Source: Aralia elata
Taxonomy: Eukaryota; Streptophyta; Magnoliopsida; Apiales; Araliaceae
Direction of reading: 5' to 3'
NCBI GenBank assembly: GCA_034770075.1
Contig: CM068384.1
Coordinates: 35,213,365-35,277,364, forward strand
Length of the DNA: 64,000 bases
Shown: positions 1-11,792 of the stretch, piece after piece
Layout of the letters: each line of letters begins with the position of its first letter
Position numbering within the stretch: the stretch's first letter is position 1
Position numbers and translations under genes: made by a program
Notes under the pieces: model-generated
The model's database searches: none
What the model was told of the DNA's origin: nothing
The model's input: the letters and a program-made list of their open reading frames with translations, nothing else

Positions 1-1025
1 CTGCATATATGGATGACTAGATATTCAATCCAAATAGTTCAATATGAGAAGCAACTAATAAATTAACAAACTCAAATGATAATGTTCACATGACTAAACA
101 AACGATTTAGAAGAAACCACTATGATATACTGGAAAGCACAAAATTAATTGACTAATTTAGCAACAAAAATCTACCATAAAGAGTTTTGACAATTCTCTC
201 TGGTTTGAATAATTTGGCAATTCTCTGCTACAGATTCACCACCTACAAGACAAACAACTTCAATTTTTAATACAAATTCAATAACATAAAAATCACACAT
301 TAGGTGGGATTTTTATTTATTTTTTATAATTGCACAAATCCTCTCAAGTCCCAAGCATAACACTAACAGTAAAGCACAATTCCTCAACAGGATCAAATAG
401 CCCCGCAATCATCAAAATTAGCAACCTCATTTCAAAAATGCATTCAAAGAGCAAGTTCACAAATAACAAGACCCCAGCATTAAGAACAAAAAAACAAAAA
501 TACCAACCAATGAAAATTCAGACCCAATCAGGTGGATTTAACAATTACAACTTACAAGCCCCAAATTTAAGAAGATAAGATAAAAGAAGGCTGGAGAATG
601 AATTAAGAAATGCAATTAGCTAACAATTACAACTTACAAGCCCCAAATGATTGCAGAGAAAATAGGAGTAGAAAATAGAATTATCTAAGTTGCTATCTTG
701 ATCCTACATATAGCAAGTGATTGCAGAGAACAAAGCATGTTTGACATAAAAAAAGTTAAAGTGCTAAGTATTGTCCCGACTAAATCCAAATTGACAATCA
801 AAAACCATATTTATAATCTCTTCATCCTGATAGCACTCTTGACCATTTTTACCTATGGAGTAAGCTTCAGGTTTCTTGGTTGCTTTTGTCAGTCAGGGAT
901 AAATAAGGAAAGAAATTAAACCTAACACACTCTGCCATTCATTTAAGAAAGGACTAAAACAGACAAAACAAGATGCAAATGAGTGTAATCAATACAGATT
1001 TAAACCATAATATCATAAATTCAAG
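1..1025. other. AT-rich intergenic DNA, no gene recognised
   Basis: Only short frames are present (for example 82 codons at 330-578), of Lys/Asn/Ser-rich composition expected from AT-rich DNA. No conserved motif, splice-like structure or transposon terminus was recognised. A 26-bp direct repeat is visible at 541-566 and 623-648. Confidence 0.6.
541..648. repeat. 26-bp direct repeat pair (541-566, 623-648)
   Basis: The string beginning ACAATTACAACTTACAAGCC and continuing through CCAAAT occurs identically at both positions, 82 bp apart. The sequence between is ordinary AT-rich DNA. This may be a small local duplication of unknown origin. Confidence 0.8.
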
Positions 1026-1030
1026 GTTCG
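1026..1030. repeat. Target-site duplication, left copy (GTTCG)
   Basis: GTTCG directly precedes the solo LTR and recurs at 5188-5192 immediately after its terminal CACA. Five bases is the usual Ty3/gypsy duplication length. Confidence 0.85.
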
Positions 1031-1982
1031 TATGTCCGAGAATTTTTAAACATTGTATTGATTTATTTTAATATATGAAATTCGTTTTATTTAATTTTAC
1101 GAATTTCATTGGACTCATGTAGGTATTATTAATTAATTATCTAAATATATGGTCCAATAATTTTCTTGCATTAAAGGGACTCATTAAAAGTTGAATAATT
1201 GGTGAGTTAACCCTAAGAAATTAATTGCAAGAAAATTTGAAAAGAAGATTAATAAATAAATTCTTTTAAATAAAAAATTATGGTCAAAAATAAATATCTT
1301 AAATAAATAATTAATTGGGTTAGCTATTTAATTTAAAATATTAGGAATACAATGCGGTTAAATTAATTTAGCCCACTTTTCTTTTATTTAGATTGGCCAT
1401 TGCTTTTAATTATTTCTGGAATCGGACCCAAATTTTAACTAAGCCCAATTTCCTTTTTAGTTCCTATTGGGCTGTTTCTATTAAACTCGTCCGGCCCAAC
1501 CCCTTTGGGTCGAGTCCAATCTCATGCTGGGTTAAACCATGTTACAATCGGGTTTGGGGGAAACAAAATTGACCGGCATATCAATTGGGGATAACCGAGA
1601 GAAAACCAAAATCCTCAAGCCCTCAAATCAAACAGCCAAGCAAGGGAAGATCGAAGCAATCCATCAGCCAATCAATCAGTCGAAGCGGACGAGCGCGCGA
1701 TGGGGGAAAGAAAAGGAGCTGTCAACCATGCGCCGGCAGTAGCAAGAGGACCGGCGGACTGACCAACGATCGAGGCGGATAATCGACGCAACCGAGCGCC
1801 ATCGTTCGGACCAAAGGTTCGAAACAGTGGGCGATTGGACCGGTGGGGGTTCGACACTCAAGGATTTGCCGGCGAAGTTCAGGCGACGTGATGGGAACGG
1901 TCGAACGCCTACTCCCTTCCTACCGCTAGTTTTTGGCAAAACAATTAAGGTAATACCCAGCCATTTTGGGTAAAGATTTTCC

Positions 1983-1989
1983 TATAAAT
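1983..1989 (+). promoter_or_regulatory. Putative LTR TATA box (solo LTR)
   Basis: TATAAAT lies just after the GC-rich part of the LTR (about 1540-1930). It sits in the same relative place as TATAAAT in the four array LTRs, supporting it as the LTR promoter. The transcription start is not known. Confidence 0.5.
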
Positions 1990-2879
1990 TAACCCCCAAA
2001 AGCTGCCGATTCTCCTTTGCTTTGCGAGACTCAAGTTAGAAAGGAATTAGGGGGTTCAGAATTTAACAGAGAGAGGGAGCAGGGGGTAACCGATCGGAGG
2101 TTGTGAGTTCCATTGGAGTGAATGACCCAAAGCTTTATCAGCTATTTTGGGAGGAGAAGACGGACCGCAAATCGATCAACCCCAAGGTATTAAGTAGTTC
2201 AAGCGACTGAGATGATTTTCTGTTTAATTTTTCAATTTGTGCTGGGTTGTACTCGGATTGTATCAATGTATCGAGTGGCATTTTCCTTCTGTGGTTGTGG
2301 TATTATATATTGTATTAGGTTTTTGTGTGGGTTTACAAGTCTGCAATTATGCTTTGTTGGTTGTATCAGTTCCTGTGGTGGGTTGTATAAATGTATAGAT
2401 TTGTATTTGTCTTCTGTGTTGGTTTAGTATGATCAAGAAAATCTGGACATTAGTTGTAATGACTGAGTTAGAATTGTTCTATTGGGGTCATAAGTCTGGT
2501 ACTATATTGTTTGGGTTGTAGTATAACGTTCTTGGACTGGAAATCTGGTATTGTGTTAAATCAATGGAAGTTCTTTTCCTATGGTGTTGTTATAATGCTT
2601 GAGCGAAACCCCCTTTTCACTTTTGTTTGGAATTATCTGTTAGACAGTTTTATATATGAAACTCAGTTTTGGCTATGAAATTGATGGGAGTTTTCCTGTT
2701 GTTGGGTAATGAACTGAAAATGGGTGTTAGGTATACATAATAAACTGGGTAACCAAGCTGAGCTGAGTACATGTTTAGAATTTACCCTATCGGGTTGCTG
2801 ATACTTCTCTTAGTTGGGATAAAGTTGCAGGACTTGGTGTTAGTATGGGCTGCTATGGCTCAATTGTTGATTATTTAAC

Positions 2880-3620
2880 TTAAGTTAATAATGCATTTGC
2901 AAACTAATTAGTATTATGTTAATAAATAAAATTAATAAAATAATTATTTATTTATTTTTAGATCACAAATAAAGATAATAAATATTTAATTATTATTTGA
3001 TTAATATTAAATAATAATTAAATATGAATAAATTAGTAAATTTATTTATTCATTAATTATGCATTAATAAATAATAAAGATAATAAATATTTAATTATTA
3101 TTTAATAATAATTAAGTATGAACCGAATTAATAAAGTAATTATTATCAAATAATAATAAATAAAGGTACTAAATACTTACTTAAGTATAAATAAAGGTAA
3201 TAAAGTGATTATTTGTAATAACAAATGGAGATAATAAGTATTTAATAATTATTTATTGTGTAACACTACATAATAAATAAAGATAATAAATATTTAATTA
3301 TTATTTAACTAACCTTAAATAATAATTAGGTATGGGTAAATTAATTATTGTTATAGGTAAGGATAATAAATATTTAATTATTAATAATAATAATTAAATA
3401 TGAGTAAAGTTAAATAAATAATTATTTATTATTTGTCAATAAATAATAAATAAAGATAATAAATATTTTAATTTTAATTAATATTAAATAATAAAGTTAA
3501 TTAAATAATTATTCAATAAGTAATAAATAAAGATAATAAATACTTGATTATTATTTAGTGTTAAATAATAATTAACACTAACACAGTGATCAATTAATAA
3601 TTGTTAAATAAAGAATAAGG
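2880..3620. repeat. AATAAT/TTAATTATTATTTAA-rich low-complexity tract inside the LTR
   Basis: This long run is built almost only from variants of AATAATAAATATTTAATTATTATTTAA. The equivalent tract, reverse-complemented, sits in each array LTR (for example about 22700-23720). It is a family characteristic that expands and contracts between copies and accounts for much of their length difference. Confidence 0.75.
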
Positions 3621-5187
3621 GGTAGTAATCACTTAATTACCCTTACAAGTGAATAGTAGTAAAGTGTACATGAAAACTTAAATCACTTATTAATTTTCAG
3701 TCAGTGTTAGTTAGTAATACACTAATAAATTTATTATTTATTTAGTAAATAGAGATTTAACCAAATAAGAACAATCGTCAGATTATTATTTGGATACGGT
3801 TAAGCCATGATGCCCTAACAAGATTACTACTTAGTTTATAAATAATAAATTGGGTTACTAATCAGTGATTTAAAGCAAGTAAGGTCGCTAAATTGAATAT
3901 CCAAATAATAAATGAACATGATTAGTTGCCGAAATAACAACTAAAGGTCATTAAATAAATTTCTGTTTAGCTAATGATTAGATAGTAATTAAATGTAATT
4001 GGTAAATTGTTATCTCCCGAATAAATGGTATAGTAAGGTGTGCCCATATACAACTATGCCCTATTAATTGATAAATCGACTTTATCCAATGATAGGTCAC
4101 TCAAGATCAATTAATTAAAGCTAAATTTTATCTGTAGCTGAGCGAACAGGCAAGTTCCCTAACTTCATTCTTTCAGTATATTAAATGCAAGTTCTATCTT
4201 ACTCAACTTTTATATTGAGCAAATTTCTAAACCTTATGCATTATTTTTAATTCGTGCAAAAAGGTATATATTGTTGCAAGTTATTCTTTAAGCTTGAATC
4301 TTATCTCCAAGCATGCTTTAAGTGGACTAATTACTTTTAAAATTATTCCACGTCTTTGTATTTATTGACATTCGCACTCGTGCATTTGAATTCGTATATT
4401 TATTTAAGTTCAGAAATTTGTGAACTATTCATGGTTAAGTCTGAACCCTTGTTCGGTCAGGCAAGTATGTGAGAATTTATAAAAGCTATCCGAACCAATC
4501 AATGGTAAGGATTCTTAGACTAAATGGACACCCCTTTTATTATAGGGGAGTACCCCAGGTACCGGATATAAGGTACAAATAGCAGAGTTAAATGTTATAC
4601 ATATACATAGCGTACGCGAGACTGATCCCCTCAAGTACTTATTCTGTAGCCAGTAACCAGAGGGTCAACCAGCTATTGACTCATTTGAAAGTTATTGTTC
4701 AAAGTCTATTTGACTACCAATTGTTCTAAAAACATTTATTGTTATTGCTTCTGATAATTCTATTGTTGAAATCTCTTTCTATATCCCTTCCGTCATGATA
4801 TATTCTTATTGTTGTACTTTAAACTTAATGAGCAAACTCGTTGCTCATCCTTGCTATATCATGACTTCATTGCAGCTAAACCCGAGACGTCAGGCAAGAG
4901 CAAAAGGAAGGAAAAGATGAAGTAATAGACTTCATGTAGCAGATTTTAAATTTACTTGTAGTTAATTACTGTTAATGTAATTTAAACCCTGACATTTATT
5001 TAGGGTATGGATTTGTGTAAGTGTTTAAGGTTATTGTATTCTGGAACTAGTAACACCTTTGTAATGAACAACGTATGTTTATTATATTTCGCATTTTAGT
5101 TACCATATGTTGTTAGAGGTGAATGGTTGTATTGGATCGTGATGACCGGATCCAGGTACTTGGAGACCCGAATTTGGGGGCGTCACA

Positions 5188-5192
5188 GTTCG
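5188..5192. repeat. Target-site duplication, right copy (GTTCG)
   Basis: This is identical to 1026-1030 and abuts the LTR 3' end. Confidence 0.85.
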
Positions 5193-6060
5193 AGCTATCT
5201 TTTCCTTTTTAATCCACTAGCTTTGAAACAACAGCAGCAATAGTTAGAAGTTTGCTCTTTACTAAGAAAATATTGTATATTGAAACTGAATTACACTTGG
5301 CATTTAAGAGACACTAAAAAGTCACAAAGAAGAAATGTTTTTTTTTATCACAAATAGCAAAACAGCCCAGCTCATCAACAACATTTCATAGTATCAATGA
5401 TCAATCAAGCACATAATCCAATTGATATACTTTTCAACAACTCCAGATCGACCCATAATTCTACAGAACCCAATACAAAATAATACTATCTGTTAAAAGT
5501 TAAACTCATCAACATCAAACTTTCCCCCAAAACCAAGAAAAATTCCCACTTCAAAAATAAAAATCCCATTTTTCATAAAATATAACTTTTAAAGACACAA
5601 AACAGAGAAAATAAACAAGTATATATTCCTTTAAGCTGCTCACATTCCTAATTAAGCACGACTCTCAGTATACAACAATTCATTCAATCAATCAATCAAA
5701 CATTTGAACCACATAAATTAACAACAAATGGAATTGAATCCAAACCCAAATTTTCTAAAACTACAGTCAAAATTAAAGAGGTAAAGAAGAAGAAAAACCA
5801 CGTGCCAAAGATTCAAACATAACATAATACACACATATATATACATATCAAATATTGGGTATAGGGTTTGGTACCTAACAACAATCGAAGAAGTAGCAGC
5901 AATTGAAGGAGTAGAATGAGTAGCAGGAGTAACAGCCGCAAAGCGAAGGAGGGAGCAGCCAAGAAATTTGACGGACCGAGCGCAGAGAGAGAGCAGAGCA
6001 GATCAGATCAGATAGAGGGGTAGAGATGTAATTTATCAAGAGAGAGGAGGGGTACAATAG
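5193..6060. other. Intergenic; possible 5' untranslated exon on the minus strand (weak)
   Basis: No convincing coding region. On the minus strand, 5875-6050 is a purine/pyrimidine-skewed leader-like stretch (GA- and CAG-rich) followed by TTAG|GTACC, which could be a splice donor near 5873. A 60-codon Ser/Tyr/Cys-rich frame here is low complexity and not credible as a protein. A host-gene leader is only one possible reading. Confidence 0.25.
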
Positions 6061-6262
6061 TCATTACATTTGGTCAAAATAGCTTATTAAGAATGACTTA
6101 TAAGTCATTTTTTTATAAGTTAAGAATTGTTACTTATTTTTTTTTGACTTATAAGTCAAAAAATAAGTCACATTTTAAGGAGCAAACGAACAACTTAACA
6201 GTAACAAACAGCTTATAAGTTGGTTTGATCAACTTATAAGCTGCTCCCGAACAGGAAAATAT
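6060..6262. mobile_element. Palindrome-rich AT segment, MITE-like
   Basis: The 14-bp palindrome TGACTTATAAGTCA occurs at 6094-6107 and 6145-6158. A hairpin with 12-bp perfect arms (GCTTATAAGTTG/CAACTTATAAGC) spans 6211-6241. The right edge reads AACTTATAAGCTGCTCCCGAACAGG, a form I associate with small plant inverted-repeat elements. A matching left terminus and target duplication were not found, so the boundaries and class are uncertain. Confidence 0.4.
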
Positions 6263-7377
6263 AATTAAAAAAATAATAAATTTTAAAGTAAAGTTCAAAT
6301 AAATATTAATTTATTTATTTTTAATAAATACAATAAGTAATGCCCTAAATTACAATTCAAGTAAGTTTTTATTATTTTTGAAATTCTAAATTTTAAAATG
6401 AATGCTTTAATTACAACTATAATTAGAATTAAAAAAATTAAAGTACAGTTCATTAATGAATGAATATTAATTTATTTATTTTTAATAAATAAAATAATCA
6501 ATACTCTAAATTACAATTCAAATAAGTTTTCATTATTTTCAAAATTCTAAATTTAAAATTTTCAATATATATATATATATATATTAATTACTTGTGTAAA
6601 TTGTTATAGAAGTGGAGGAGCTTTTAGGTAGTGAAGAGGGGACTAAAATTATACTTATGTGAGACTCTGAGAGATAGATAATGGCGGCGGAGATGGGAGA
6701 AGGCGTAACGGAGAAGAAGCTCTCAAGGCTGAAGGGGTGAAGGGCTAAAGCGGTGAAACGTGAAAAAGAAAGCCCTAATTTTTTTTCTTTTTAAGTAGAG
6801 AACCGGCCCAACCCACGAACCAGTCACCGATTCATTAGGTCAGGTTGTTCAACCGCCGGTTCGCCGATTTTGAACGGGTTTTGAGCTAAAATGGGTCATT
6901 GGTCCAAACTCGACTGGAGGGCGGACCGGTTCCAATTTTTACGTGTCCGACCGCCGGTCCGGTCCGAGTCTGAAAACCATGGGGTTAGTAATATAATTTT
7001 TAACTTATAAATTAACCGGTGCTACACACTTTTATTTAAATTCACAATTTAAATTAAATTATAAGTCATTTTCAAATTTAAATTTAAAGTCGTTTTAAAT
7101 AAGTCCATCGCCTTGAGGGTCTAACTAGGCTACAAAATACACAAAGGGTTAGCGCCAAATTTTCTGCGTTCATAACAAACTCGTTGTCGTGTTAACCCTT
7201 TCAAGTTCAACTCTTTCTACTGACGGCGGCCACTAAGCACCGCTAATCTCACAGTCGAGCTTCCTCCCACCATCACATCTATATTTTATCTTTTTCCATA
7301 GCTGAAGTTGATTGCAGTTTACATGAAGGACACAAACCATTTATCTCAACAAAATAAAAGAATAAATAAGTGAGTTT
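6263..7377. other. Intergenic, no gene recognised
   Basis: AT-rich tracts include a (TA)n run near 6564-6583. A GC-richer patch at 6790-6980 repeats CCGG/GGTCCG-type strings (ACCGGCCCAAC, GGACCGGTTCC, GGTCCGGTCC) and could be the subterminal end of a DNA transposon. No terminal repeat or transposase was seen. Confidence 0.4.
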
Positions 7378-7714
7378 GCTTCTCTTGCAATAATATTTTC
7401 TGATGTATTAGTTTAATTACTAATCACATTATATTTTTTCAAAAATATTGTATCCTTATAATTTATCGAGTTTGGGCAAATCTGTATTGGGTCAAATTGT
7501 TCATACCCCTAACGATTTACTTTTGGTTGCAATTTTCGGTTAGCTTCTCTTGCAATAATATTTTCAGACATATTAGTTTAGTTTCCCATCAAATTCTAAT
7601 TTTTCAAAAATATTGTACTCCTCAGAAGTTTTCCAGTTTGGGCAAATCTGTACTAGTTTAAATTGTTCATAGCCCTAGTGATTTAATTTGTTTTTGGTTG
7701 CAATGTTAGGTTAG
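7378..7714. repeat. Tandem direct duplication, about 165 bp, two copies
   Basis: Copy 1 (7378-7542) and copy 2 (7543-about 7714) both start GCTTCTCTTGCAATAATATTTTC. They share in order TCAAAAATATTGTA, TTTGGGCAAATCTGTA, TTGTTCATA and TTTGGTTGCAAT, with substitutions and small indels. The divergence by eye is considerable, so the duplication is not recent. Confidence 0.8.
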
Positions 7715-8440
7715 TTGGTTATTTCATCTTCAAAAGAATGTAAAGAAAAAATATATTCATATTTACAACTCATGCTAGTAATTATATGGGCAAACCCTTA
7801 GCTATTTTCGTGATCAGTGTATACCTTAACTTTTACCAAATTAAATTTCAATAAAAATGAATATCTCATGTAGTTCCTTTATTCTAAATTAGTTGTACCC
7901 TTTTGATTGTTACCTATATAAGAAAGTAATAAAATTGGTGTGGATAACTGTGCAGAGTTTTGATATTAACCATTATTTAATTGGATTTTATTTCAAAATT
8001 TTCTCTTGTGTACGGATAAAATTATTGTTAAATTAAATGGAAACTAACGTGTAAGCACATATAAACTTACATATAAATCGGTCAGTATCCACGAAGCGGA
8101 AGCGGTTGAACCAAAATGTCAAATCTACAAGCAACACCACGAACACAGCTACTACGATCATTCGTACAAACACTTCTCGTCAATATGGAATTATTACTAG
8201 CAACGATGCGAACGAACTAAGGTGTTCACACCAAGTATACCCAAAGCCTATTGATGGAAGCTTGGAAATACTAGAGAGAGAGAGAGAGAGTATTTAGAGG
8301 TAAAACTGTCTGGGAAAAATAATACGTTATTTTTCCTTAGCCCTACACAATGCAGAAAATAAGTATTTAACGATGAATCCCAATTAATATGGAATAAGTC
8401 TATAACTGACTAAATCAGGAGAGTTATGTTATATAGAGTC
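7715..8440. other. Intergenic, no gene recognised
   Basis: AT-rich, with a short (GA)n run near 8275-8291. The 63-codon frame at 8106-8297 is Thr/Asn-rich with no recognisable motif, and its C-terminal Arg/Glu alternation is produced by the GA microsatellite. Confidence 0.45.
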
Positions 8441-8939
8441 TTAATCATTGATGAGTATGAAATATTTTATGTTTTTATTCCTTAATGATTAGTCTTTTGT
8501 TTCTATTTTGTGCCTAAGTACACTCATTATGTTTATATTTTGGATTTTAGGTGCTAATGGAGGAGTCTGTAACTTTGGAAGTGATTTGGAGTCAAATGGG
8601 CGCGTAAAAGAGCAAACAAGAAAATAGTTGCAGAAGGTCTAGCGCCGCGGCGCTAGATCAAGAGGGTCACGACGCTCAAAGCTGAGCCACGACACTGAAG
8701 GATTTTCCCGGACACGTGATTCAGTCAGTTGAAGAGTTTTAATTACAGATTTTGATTCCAAATTAGATTGTATTTCCTTCTAAGTTAGGGTTTTCTTATG
8801 TAAGCTATAAATACATGTTATTAGACACCTGAGATAGAGATCCTAATCTACAATTCTTCTCTTTATTATTCTTTGGTGATTTTCCATGACTGTGTAACTA
8901 AACTCAATTTCTTGGATTAAGAAGACGGAAGCCTTAGAT
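8441..8939 (+). mobile_element. Left half of an older LTR, interrupted by the SIRE-like element (tentative)
   Basis: Non-coding sequence containing a plant LTR-like promoter and leader (TATAAATACATG near 8808) and then ACTAAACTCAATTTCTTGG. It appears to continue at 14531 once the 8945-14525 insertion and one TATTG are removed. The left end is not defined. There is no protein evidence; the call rests on the nested structure and on the LTR-like 3' end near 15200-15270. Confidence 0.4.
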
Positions 8940-8944
8940 TATTG
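8940..8944. repeat. Target-site duplication, left copy (TATTG)
   Basis: TATTG precedes TGTTGGG and recurs at 14526-14530 after the terminal AACA. Confidence 0.8.
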
Positions 8945-11778
8945 TGTTGGGAATCTGCATGAGATTACCATAGGTCATTATATGTGATTTGATTGATGGC
9001 AAAATGATTAAAAGTTCATTTACTATGATAAGTAATTGTAAAGTCCTTAAATGAAAGACATGTACAAGGACTTAGAATGAAAAGATCAAATATGTTAGGT
9101 TGATATAAAGTGTCTCTGATAAAAGCATATTTGTAATATTAAGTATTGTATAGTCCTTAAATGAATTTGATGTACAAGTACTTAGAATAGAAAAAGATCA
9201 AACTTGTTAGGATGATCTTATGAGTTGAAATAATAGATATAAAGAGCTGACTGATCATAGAGCATAGAAAGACTAAAAGACTGCACAAGCTATCATAGAG
9301 CAACCCTGGCTTTACTGTAGAACAGTCAGAAGATGATCGTAGAACAGTTAGCCAACTTGGAGTTCAGCTAGCAAAGCATCGCAGAGTTTGCCAGACAAAC
9401 GTAGAGTAAGGCTCGGCCAGTCGTAGAGCTCCTGCTCGGCAAACGTAGAGTAAGGCTCGACCAGTCGTAGAGCTCTTGCTCGGCAAACGCAGAGTAAGGA
9501 TCGACCACTCGCAATGTTCCTTCTCTGTATCGTAGAGTTGGACAAACGTACGCAGTACAAAGGCTCGGAAGATCGTAGAGCTCTTTCTCTCGGGATCATA
9601 GAGTCAAGGCAGTCAGTCACTCTACGACTCCCATGAACAGTCTACAGAACGTAGAGTAACCTCTGCATGAGCACTCAAAGTCCAGGCAGCAGTCCTCATG
9701 AAGATTATCGAGTAAGTTGTCCTTGAGTTATCAGATGAGTTAAACGAAGATCTCAAAGTGCATCTTAAGCATCAAGTCCTAACAGAGATCATAGAGCAGC
9801 TCGAACTTACACTCTACGATTCCACTAAGACTCTATGACTTGCATCTTAGACAAGATCGTAGAGTGGGCAAACAACAACTCGATTAAGTAAAAGTAGAGT
9901 TGAGCCACAACTAAACAAACTACTCTGCCAGATATGAATGATCACTTAAATACATTTAGAAGATCGTAGAGCAATCCTCTACCTAAGAAGAGCTAGCAAC
10001 TAAAGATCGTAGAGCATTCCTCTATGATAAGAAAGAGATAACAGAGCTAGCAACTGAAGATCGTAGAGCAATCCTCTACAGTGAAAGAGCGAACATCTGA
10101 AGATCATAGAGCAGTCCTTTATGATATGAAAGCTATCGCAAAAGCTCAACTAGGATCATGAACCTATGCTCTGAGAACGTAAAGCTCAATGGAGATCACA
10201 TAGCATAAAAGGCATAACTTCAGAATAATAAGAATCACATTAAAGCGTAGAGCAAGTGCATTCAGTCACTCTACGAGTTCCAAGGCAGTGCGCAACAAGC
10301 ATGATCAAAGAGCCACATTGAGAAGCAAGTAGATAACTCTACGATCAAAAGTAAAAGACTACAAACTAAGTTGATCGTAGAGTACCTAAAGTGCCAGCAA
10401 GGATTGTAGATATCACTACACTTAGTTAATAATCCCAAGATGAGCGGCTGATTACTTAAATGAGCATAAATAGGGAACCAATCTCAGTGCGATTCAAACA
10501 ACCATGTTTGCAACGGTTAAAGACAACACACATGACTCCACTACCTTGGTATCAGTTAATGGAAGCTGACTCAGCCATCACTAGCAGACTTCAAATAGTA
10601 AAATATTCATTAATACAATAAAGAAGTCTGCAGCAAGAAAATCTCCAACGGGAAGAAATGCAACGGGAAGCTATCAACGCAAGATTCCAACGGCAAGAAT
10701 GAAAGAATCTATAAGAGATGAACTACATCAAGGTTAAAGATGTGCGAGAGCGAGAACACTGATTAAACACATCTACTGAAGGCTCACCAAAGTATGCCGA
10801 AGTGCTGGTATATGAGCTAAGAGTCAAATGACCAAGAAGCCAAGATCAAGAGTAACCAGAATTGAAAGCAAATATTGAAGTGCAACTCTATGATCGATAA
10901 TGAACACTGTGAGCTGACAAAGATGAAGAACAAAACAGGTTCAGTACAAAACAACTAGTGTTCATGACTGCAAAAGTCAGAGATACATCAAGCATATGTA
11001 GAGAGCTCAAGCAGTACATCAAGGGTGATCATTTGCATCTGCTAAATACCAAAAGAAGAAGAGCATCAGCGACCAACATCAGCAACATCCAGAAGTTGAT
11101 TACCAACAGCTGCTAAGTACCTGAAGATAAAGGAGATCAAAGTTCATCTTAGCAGCACAACCCAACTATCACCAACACACCTAAGAGGGTCAGAGGATCC
11201 TTGTCTTATGATTAAAGCTTCAAGTCTGCTGGGCTTGGAAAGAGGGTCTTCTGGGTCCTTGTCTTAATTGACTAAAACTTTCAAGTCTGCTGGGCTTGGA
11301 ACGGAGGGGCGTTGCGTCCTTGTCTTATGACTAAATACCTCTTGTCTGCTGGACTTGAGGAGGGTCAGAGGATCCTTGCCTGAGGGGCTAAAAATAACTC
11401 CTGTCTACTGGACTTGAGGAGGGCGGAGCGCCTATGTCTTTGTGAATAAACCTTAGTGGATTTCCTACTTGTTGAAGTAGAAGAGTGGAGTAGGAGTTGT
11501 TCAGTCTCCGAACCACTTAAAACCTCTTGTGTTATTTACTTTATGTCTTTTACATTATGTATAATAACTGCTATATCTGTTATCAACCATATTGTAGATT
11601 TAATTATAGAACTGTGATTATGCTTATATCATTGAAGGGGTTCTTAAAGTATATTCCGATGTGCATAAATTGATTTTGTTAATCATAATTGTTATACTTT
11701 CGCTATGAACGAAAAAAAGTTTTAAAGGATCTATTCAACCCCCCTTCTAGATCTCTATTGTGTCCCATGGAACAAACA
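8945..11778 (+). repeat. 5' LTR of SIRE-like element
   Basis: This 2.83-kb LTR starts TGTTGGG and ends AACAAACA. Its first part has a duplicated block (about 9047-9120 and 9146-9220) built around AAGTCCTTAAATGAA and TGTACAAGGACTTAGAA. The middle (9240-10440) is saturated with GATCGTAGAG-type motifs. The last 600 bp contain four to five copies of a unit around CTGCTGGACTTGAGGAGGG and TCCTTGTCTT. The same three zones recur in the partial LTRs at 15732-17110 and, inverted, at 18380-19981. Confidence 0.75.
9240..10440. repeat. Cluster of GATCGTAGAG / CTCTACGATC motifs
   Basis: A roughly 10-bp motif recurs at irregular 20-60 bp spacing in both orientations. Examples are GATCGTAGAGC near 9574, GATCGTAGAGTGGG near 9856, GATCGTAGAGCA near 9961, 10005 and 10060, and CTCTACGATC near 10337. 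Several pairs face each other (GATCGTAGAGCAATCCTCTAC), so short hairpins are possible. The unit is a dispersed motif, not a head-to-tail satellite. Confidence 0.8.
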
Positions 11779-11780
11779 AT

Positions 11781-11792
11781 TGGTATCAGAGC
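11781..11792 (+). other. Primer-binding site, initiator tRNA-Met type
   Basis: TGGTATCAGAGC starts two bases after the 5' LTR. It is the standard complement of the 3' end of plant initiator tRNA-Met used to prime reverse transcription by many copia elements. Confidence 0.85.

Larger units (their letters stand above)
1031..5187 (+). mobile_element. Solo LTR of the Tekay/Del-type family, with target-site duplication
   Basis: The segment starts TATGTCCGAGAATTTTTAAACATTG and ends GGGGGCGTCACA. These match the termini of the four minus-strand LTRs at 21564-54012, but in opposite orientation. The flanks are identical pentamers GTTCG (1026-1030 and 5188-5192), the target duplication expected of an insertion. 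No internal domain is present, so LTR-LTR recombination has removed it. At about 4.16 kb it is somewhat longer than its relatives (3.86-3.89 kb) and visibly diverged, especially in the AT-rich 2880-3600 tract, suggesting an older insertion. The first bases read TATGTCC where the array copies read TGTAATGTCC, so the extreme 5' end is slightly eroded. Confidence 0.9.

Noticed and set aside
330..578. 82-codon frame, and the 73-codon frame at 698-919
   Set aside because: Composition typical of random AT-rich sequence, with no motif or neighbouring exons.
5875..6057. 60-codon Cys/Ser/Tyr-rich minus-strand frame
   Set aside because: Low complexity, arising from CAG/GAG-type repeats; no family resemblance.
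9240..10440. CRISPR or satellite reading of the GATCGTAGAG motif
   Set aside because: The motif is about 10 bp, irregularly spaced and in both orientations, and lies inside an LTR.
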